NCBI GenBank assembly: GCA_017936985.1
Contig: JAGBEM010000089.1
Span: forward strand, 1-8,811
DNA length: 8,811 bases
Direction of reading: 5' to 3'
Source: Oscillospiraceae bacterium
GTDB lineage: Bacteria; Bacillota_A; Clostridia; Oscillospirales; Oscillospiraceae
In this document: positions 5,842 through 8,811 of the stretch, one piece after another
How the letters are laid out: each line of letters starts with the position of its first letter
How positions within the stretch are numbered: position 1 is the first letter of the stretch
Notes under the pieces: generated by a model
Databases searched by the model: none
Told to the model about the DNA's origin: nothing
The model's input: the letters and a program-made list of their open reading frames with translations, nothing else
Made by a program: the position numbers and the translations under genes

Positions 5842-6183
5842 ATGGACGAGCGAAAAAAGTGGATTACAACGGAGACAGCTGCCCGCATAAAATACTACCG
5901 CCATCTAAAAGGGTTGAGCCAAGAAGAGGTAGCATTAAAGGCTGAGCTGAATCCCGCCTACTTTGGACAGGTAGAGCGAGGTTTGAAATGCCCAACGATT
6001 GATACTCTGTATAAAATTGCGTTGGCAATGGAGATTTCGTTGGCAGACCTGTTCCGCTCAGGTTCGGCATCCGCATCTTCAGAAGAGCAGGCAAAGCGCA
6101 TGGAAGACTTGTTGGCTCGTGTCCCAGAGAATAAGGTAGATCAAGTATTCAAAATCTTGGAAGATGTAATTTCTCTATTTTAA
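5842..6183 (+). CDS. XRE-family helix-turn-helix repressor
   Basis: This 113-residue DNA-binding protein has a Cro/CI-type domain at about residues 12-66. Its core is ARIKYYRHLKGLSQEEVALK, then YFGQVERGLKCPTIDTLYKIA and MEISLADLF. A short Ser/Ala-rich linker follows, then a C-terminal helix (VDQVFKILEDVISLF) that could mediate dimerisation. I chose ATG 5842 because GGCGGTGG sits just before it. An in-frame ATG at 5821 would add seven residues but has no ribosome binding site. It is divergent from the small-protein operon, with palindromic sites between them, so it probably represses both itself and that operon. No peptidase or ligand domain is fused to it. Immunity-type regulators of mobile elements often look like this. 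Confidence 0.92.
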   Translation: MDERKKWITTETAARIKYYRHLKGLSQEEVALKAELNPAYFGQVERGLKCPTIDTLYKIALAMEISLADLFRSGSASASSEEQAKRMEDLLARVPENKVDQVFKILEDVISLF

Positions 6184-6212
6184 GCTGATAGTCAGAGCTT
6201 ATTCCTACAATT

Positions 6213-6282
6213 ATATATCATCTCCATGAAGCAGCCCGGGGCGAAATCCCCGGGCAATTTTTATCATGGAGGTATGATATAT
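6213..6282 (+). promoter_or_regulatory. Structured leader that covers the amidoligase ribosome binding site
   Basis: Bases 6213-6229 (reading ATATCATCTCCATGA from 6215) are complementary to 6264-6282, which include the GGAGG and the first two bases of the start codon. Pairing runs for 8 bp, a 2-base bulge, then 9 bp. The terminator hairpin at 6234-6255 is nested inside. In the fully folded form the ribosome binding site is sequestered. The geometry is visible directly; a regulatory role, for instance translation tuned by folding or by transcript start, is inference. A weak TAGTCA-17-TATATA promoter at 6189-6217 would start RNA inside the left arm and so disrupt the outer stem. Confidence 0.5.
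6234..6262 (+). terminator. Intrinsic terminator between the XRE gene and the amidoligase operon
   Basis: A perfect 8-bp GC stem (GCCCGGGG / CCCCGGGC) with loop CGAAAT is followed by AATTTTT. It would end the XRE transcript, yet it lies only 19 bases before the amidoligase start codon. The downstream operon therefore needs readthrough or a promoter squeezed against the hairpin. Confidence 0.8.
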
Positions 6283-7393
6283 GCCAAACGAAAAAGAAGC
6301 CTGCAGTGGGTGTGGAGTTGTCCACCCTATGGAACAACTGGTAGAATTTGAAGGCCAGCTGCTCTGTCCGGAATGTCTGCGGGAAACCACTGTGATCTGT
6401 GAGCGCTGCGGTGAGCGGATCTGGGACAACGAAAGCATCCGTGACGAGCACACAACCCTGTGTCAGCGCTGCTTTGAGCGCTTCTACGTCTCCTGCTGCG
6501 ACTGCGGCAGAGTGCTCCACGAAGGAGACGCCTACTACATGAACGATGATGAAGATGAGCCGTACTGCTACTCCTGCTTTATGCGCCAGAGCGACCGCAA
6601 GGTCATTCATGACTATTACTATCGCCCTGTCCCTCTCTTTTACGGCGAAGGTTCCCGTTTCTTTGGCGTTGAATTGGAGATCGACGAAGGTGGTGAGGAT
6701 AACCGCAATGCAGCCGAAGTTGTAGGCGTTGCCAATTTCAACGGGCTGGAGCATGCTTACGCCAAACACGACGGCAGTCTGGAAGATGGCTTTGAGATTG
6801 TCACGCATCCTATGACCCTGGAATACCATCTTCAGGAGATGCCCTGGAGATCCATCCTGACCAAATGCAAAGCGTTGGGATATACCTCTCACAAGGCCGG
6901 CACCTGCGGACTCCACATTCATGTGAGCCGTGCCGCCTTTGGCGAGAGCGAATACGAACAAGATGCCTGCATCGCCCGGATCCTGTTCTTCGTGGAGAAA
7001 TTCTGGGACGAGCTGCTGAAGTTCAGCCGCAGGACACCCAGACAGCTTGACCGCTGGGCAGCCCGGTACGGCTATAAGGAGCAACCTATGGACATTCTTG
7101 ACCATGCCAAGAAAGGCAGCCACGCAGGCCGCTATACCTGTGTGAACCTCACCAATACCAGCACCATCGAATTCCGCATGTTCCGCGGAACCCTGAAATT
7201 GAATACTCTGATCGCCACATTGCAGCTCGTCAATCGGATCTGCGACGTGGCGATCAATCTTTCTGATGAGATCTTAAAGTCCATGTCCTGGACTACCTTT
7301 GTGTCCGGATGTACAGAGATCGAATTGGTTCAGTATCTGAAAGAACGTCGGCTCTACATCAATGAGCCGGTAGAAGTGGAGGAGGAATTATAA
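6281..7393 (+). CDS. Amidoligase family protein with N-terminal zinc-finger array
   Basis: This 370-residue protein has two parts. Residues 1-100 carry six CxxC pairs at 8/11, 29/32, 40/43, 61/64, 72/75 and 96/99, enough for three zinc-binding LIM-like or ribbon modules. Residues from about 125 onward match the Amidoligase_2 family of the glutamine synthetase/GCS fold: FFGVELEID (127-135), KHDGSLEDGFEIVTHP (162-177), GLHIHVSR (210-217) and STIEFRMFRGT (294-304). These motifs supply the acidic, His and Arg residues expected for ATP/metal-dependent carboxylate-amine ligation. The ATG follows GGAGGT at 7 bases. Its TAA overlaps the next gene's ATG (TAATG), coupling it to a class II glutamine amidotransferase that could feed it ammonia. 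The substrate is unknown; the zinc fingers may select a protein or nucleic-acid target. Confidence 0.88.
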   Translation: MPNEKEACSGCGVVHPMEQLVEFEGQLLCPECLRETTVICERCGERIWDNESIRDEHTTLCQRCFERFYVSCCDCGRVLHEGDAYYMNDDEDEPYCYSCFMRQSDRKVIHDYYYRPVPLFYGEGSRFFGVELEIDEGGEDNRNAAEVVGVANFNGLEHAYAKHDGSLEDGFEIVTHPMTLEYHLQEMPWRSILTKCKALGYTSHKAGTCGLHIHVSRAAFGESEYEQDACIARILFFVEKFWDELLKFSRRTPRQLDRWAARYGYKEQPMDILDHAKKGSHAGRYTCVNLTNTSTIEFRMFRGTLKLNTLIATLQLVNRICDVAINLSDEILKSMSWTTFVSGCTEIELVQYLKERRLYINEPVEVEEEL

Positions 7394-8317
7394 TGTGCTG
7401 TCTGTTTGGACTCATGGATTACCGTCATGCTCTGCCTGTAAAGCAGAAAAACCAGATCATCTCTGCCCTGGCCTCTGCCGCCGAGGCACGCGGAACGGAT
7501 GCTACCGGTGTTGCTTACAACAGCGGTGGCAAGCTGCGCATCTATAAGCGTCCTATTCCCGGACATCAGATGCGCTTCCGCATTCCCCGTGATGCAAGCG
7601 TCATCATCGGCCACACCCGTGCTACCACACAGGGCACTGCTTCCCGGAACTCCAACAATCACCCCTTTGAGGGACATGTTCCTTCCGGCAGCTTCGCCTT
7701 CACCCATAACGGCGTTCTCTTCAATGATCAGAGCCTCCGCCGGGATCTTCATCTGCCTCGGACGAAGATCGAGACGGACAGCTACATCGGCGTCCAACTT
7801 ATCGAGCAAAAAGGGACCCTCGACTTCTCCAGTCTTGGCTATGTGGCGGAGCAGGTCGAGGGTTCATTTACATTTGCGCTCCTGGATGACCGTAACAGCG
7901 TGTATCTGGTCAAGGGAGATTCTCCAATTTGCGTTTATCACTATCCGACATGGGGGGGTATACCTGTACGCTTCCACAGAGGCTATTTTGAAGCAGGCGC
8001 TGCAACACCTGAAGATCAACCTCGGCGAACCCACCCACGTTCTTCTGGACTGCGGAGAGATCCTGCGGATCCATCCGAACGGCAAAATGGAGCGCAGCAC
8101 CTTCGATGACAGCAATATGCTTCGCAGATACAATCCCTTCTCCTGGCATCACAGACATCTTCCTCCCCAAAGCAGCTATGTTCAGGAACTCAAGAGCGTC
8201 GCGCCGAGCTTTGGGTATTCCCCCGAAGATGTGGATGAGCTGATGGCATATGGATTTTCCCCTTTTGAGATTGAGGATTACTTTTACGACCAGGAGGTGT
8301 CCGCATGCGTGTTCTGA
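7393..8317 (+). CDS. Class II glutamine amidotransferase, interrupted by a frameshift at a G7 run
   Basis: This is an N-terminal-nucleophile amidotransferase that releases ammonia from glutamine. After Met removal, Cys2 (MCCLFG) is the nucleophile. Other conserved parts are RGTDATG (33-39), GHTR (73-76), THNG (104-107) and ETDS (127-130). The first frame reads sensibly to about codon 188, then meets seven Gs at 7952-7958 and continues as an Arg/Pro-rich shadow to a stop at 8107-8109. Removing one G joins it to the frame reading VYLYASTEAILKQAL onward to TGA 8315-8317, a family-like continuation giving 307 residues. Causes could be a sequencing indel, slipped-strand phase variation or a true lesion. 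The start overlaps the amidoligase stop by one base, and the end overlaps the DUF3846 gene by 13 bases. Confidence 0.85.
7952..7958 (+). repeat. Seven-G homopolymer at the amidotransferase frameshift
   Basis: The tract t-GGGGGGG-ta is the exact point where the two amidotransferase frames meet. A six-G version restores the full-length protein (TGG GGG GTA TAC). Runs of this length are prone both to sequencing error and to replication slippage. Confidence 0.85.
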
Positions 8318-8634
8318 TCATAAAACCGCTGGAAGTCCCGGTGGTAAAGGATATCTCCGGCACTTTGGAATCCATGCAGGAGATTGTAGGAGGATTGATC
8401 CAGGCAGTATATCCCTTTGAGGATAGCGCTGCCCTGATCTGCAATGATGAGGGCAAACTCATGAACCTTCCTATGAACCGCTATGTTCCGGAGATGAGGG
8501 ATGTAATCTGCGGAACCTTCTTCCTCTGCAATGCTCCGCCTGACGCAGATCATTTTACATCTCTGACAGAAGAGCAGATCAAGCAGTATACCCAGCGCTT
8601 CGCGATACCGGAGCTATTCTTACTCAGGAGGTGA
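8305..8634 (+). CDS. DUF3846 family protein
   Basis: This 109-residue soluble protein starts MRVLIIKPLEVPVVKDI and contains the family's typical features: an early IQAVYPFEDSAALICNDEGKLMNLPMNR region (about 37-64) and a later CGTFFLCN strand (69-76). The C-terminus (LTEEQIKQYTQRF) is a short helix. DUF3846 proteins have no established function and are frequent in phage and conjugative-element cargo of Firmicutes. The ATG lies inside the last codons of the amidotransferase gene, after AGGAGGTG at 8292-8299, so translation is coupled. Assignment is from recalled family resemblance and context. Confidence 0.82.
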   Translation: MRVLIIKPLEVPVVKDISGTLESMQEIVGGLIQAVYPFEDSAALICNDEGKLMNLPMNRYVPEMRDVICGTFFLCNAPPDADHFTSLTEEQIKQYTQRFAIPELFLLRR

Positions 8635-8723
8635 TGTACTTGAAGTGGACACTGCTTGGCTTTGCCCTGACCTTGACGATACTTATCGTTATGGAAGAAG
8701 ACCATACCACTGCGAAAAACTGA
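8634..8723 (+). CDS. 27-29 residue single-span membrane peptide
   Basis: The ATG at 8634-8636 overlaps the stop of the DUF3846 gene by one base and reads MYLKWTLLGFALTLTIL, then IVMEEDHTTAKN and TGA. However, AGGAGGTG ends directly against that ATG. The in-frame TTG at 8640-8642 sits 8 bases past GGAGG, so it may be the true start, giving 27 residues. One hydrophobic segment of about 16 residues is followed by an acidic-then-polar tail. The ribosome binding site and overlap pattern match the rest of the operon. The function is unknown; a small membrane anchor or peptide substrate are both possible. Confidence 0.6.
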   Translation: MYLKWTLLGFALTLTILIVMEEDHTTAKN

Positions 8724-8742
8724 CTGAAAAGGAGAACTGACC

Positions 8743-8811
8743 ATGCCTATTTTTCTCGCCGCTGCCGCAACACCCCTTGCCCACTTTGCCGAGGGCTGCA
8801 TTCTGGGAGCC
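8743..8811 (+). CDS. Start of a further operon gene, cut by the window edge
   Basis: The ATG at 8743-8745 follows AAAAGGAG at 8 bases, 19 bases after the preceding stop. Twenty-three codons are visible, beginning MPIFLAAAATPLAHFAEG, and the frame stays open to the end of the window. The N-terminus is hydrophobic and Ala-rich and could be a membrane segment. Too little is present to name a family. Confidence 0.6.
   Translation, partial: MPIFLAAAATPLAHFAEGCILGA

Noticed and set aside
6218..7123. A 301-codon minus-strand open frame opposite the amidoligase
   Set aside because: No ribosome binding site and no recognisable motif, and the plus strand carries the conserved zinc and amidoligase motifs.
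7945..7962. Programmed -1 ribosomal frameshifting at the G run
   Set aside because: Restoring the family-like frame needs a +1 shift (one G skipped), and I see no obvious stimulatory pseudoknot, so slippage or a sequencing indel fits better than a classic -1 site.

Overview
The window looks like a Gram-positive, low-to-mid GC Firmicute, most plausibly a gut Clostridia (inference). Support: strong AGGAGG-type ribosome binding sites before nearly every gene, consensus -35/-10 promoters, intrinsic terminators, and a DUF3846/amidoligase gene set of the kind carried on Clostridia mobile elements. It falls into two unlike halves that meet in an AT-rich zone at about 5050-5840.

The left half (1-5112, all on the minus strand) is a carboxylate uptake locus. 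In transcription order it holds a D-2-hydroxyacid dehydrogenase (4056-5030), a LacI-family regulator with its own good promoter (2901-3953), and a tripartite tricarboxylate transporter: tctC binding lipoprotein (1808-2788), tctB (1177-1659) and tctA (1-1160, cut by the window edge). The palindrome CTTAATCGATTAAG occurs perfectly upstream of tctC and over the dehydrogenase transcription start, with a 13/14 copy beside the dehydrogenase start codon. This ties the LacI protein to both units. tctC appears to have a premature amber codon: 21 more in-frame codons resembling the family C-terminus follow the TAG.

The middle (5257-6183) is a divergent regulatory module. An XRE-type repressor (5842-6183, plus) faces a two-gene minus-strand operon of tiny proteins: 69 aa (5462-5671) and a 52 aa zinc-ribbon-like protein (5297-5455), closed by a clear terminator (5257-5290). 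A consensus promoter serves the tiny operon, and repeated AATATCTwTAGA-type sites lie between the two units. Further half-site copies sit at 5111 and 5233.

The right half (6213-8811, plus) is a tightly packed, overlapping operon. It encodes an amidoligase with three N-terminal zinc-finger-like modules (6281-7393), a class II glutamine amidotransferase (7393-8317, broken or phase-shifted at a seven-G run), a DUF3846 protein (8305-8634), a 27-29 aa single-span membrane peptide (8634-8723) and the start of another gene (8743-). The leader before the amidoligase folds into a GC-rich terminator hairpin inside a longer inverted repeat that covers the ribosome binding site. The amidoligase and amidotransferase together suggest a glutamine-fed amide-bond-forming or peptide-modifying system carried on an accessory element (inference). 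No integrase, att site, RNA gene or CRISPR array is visible.
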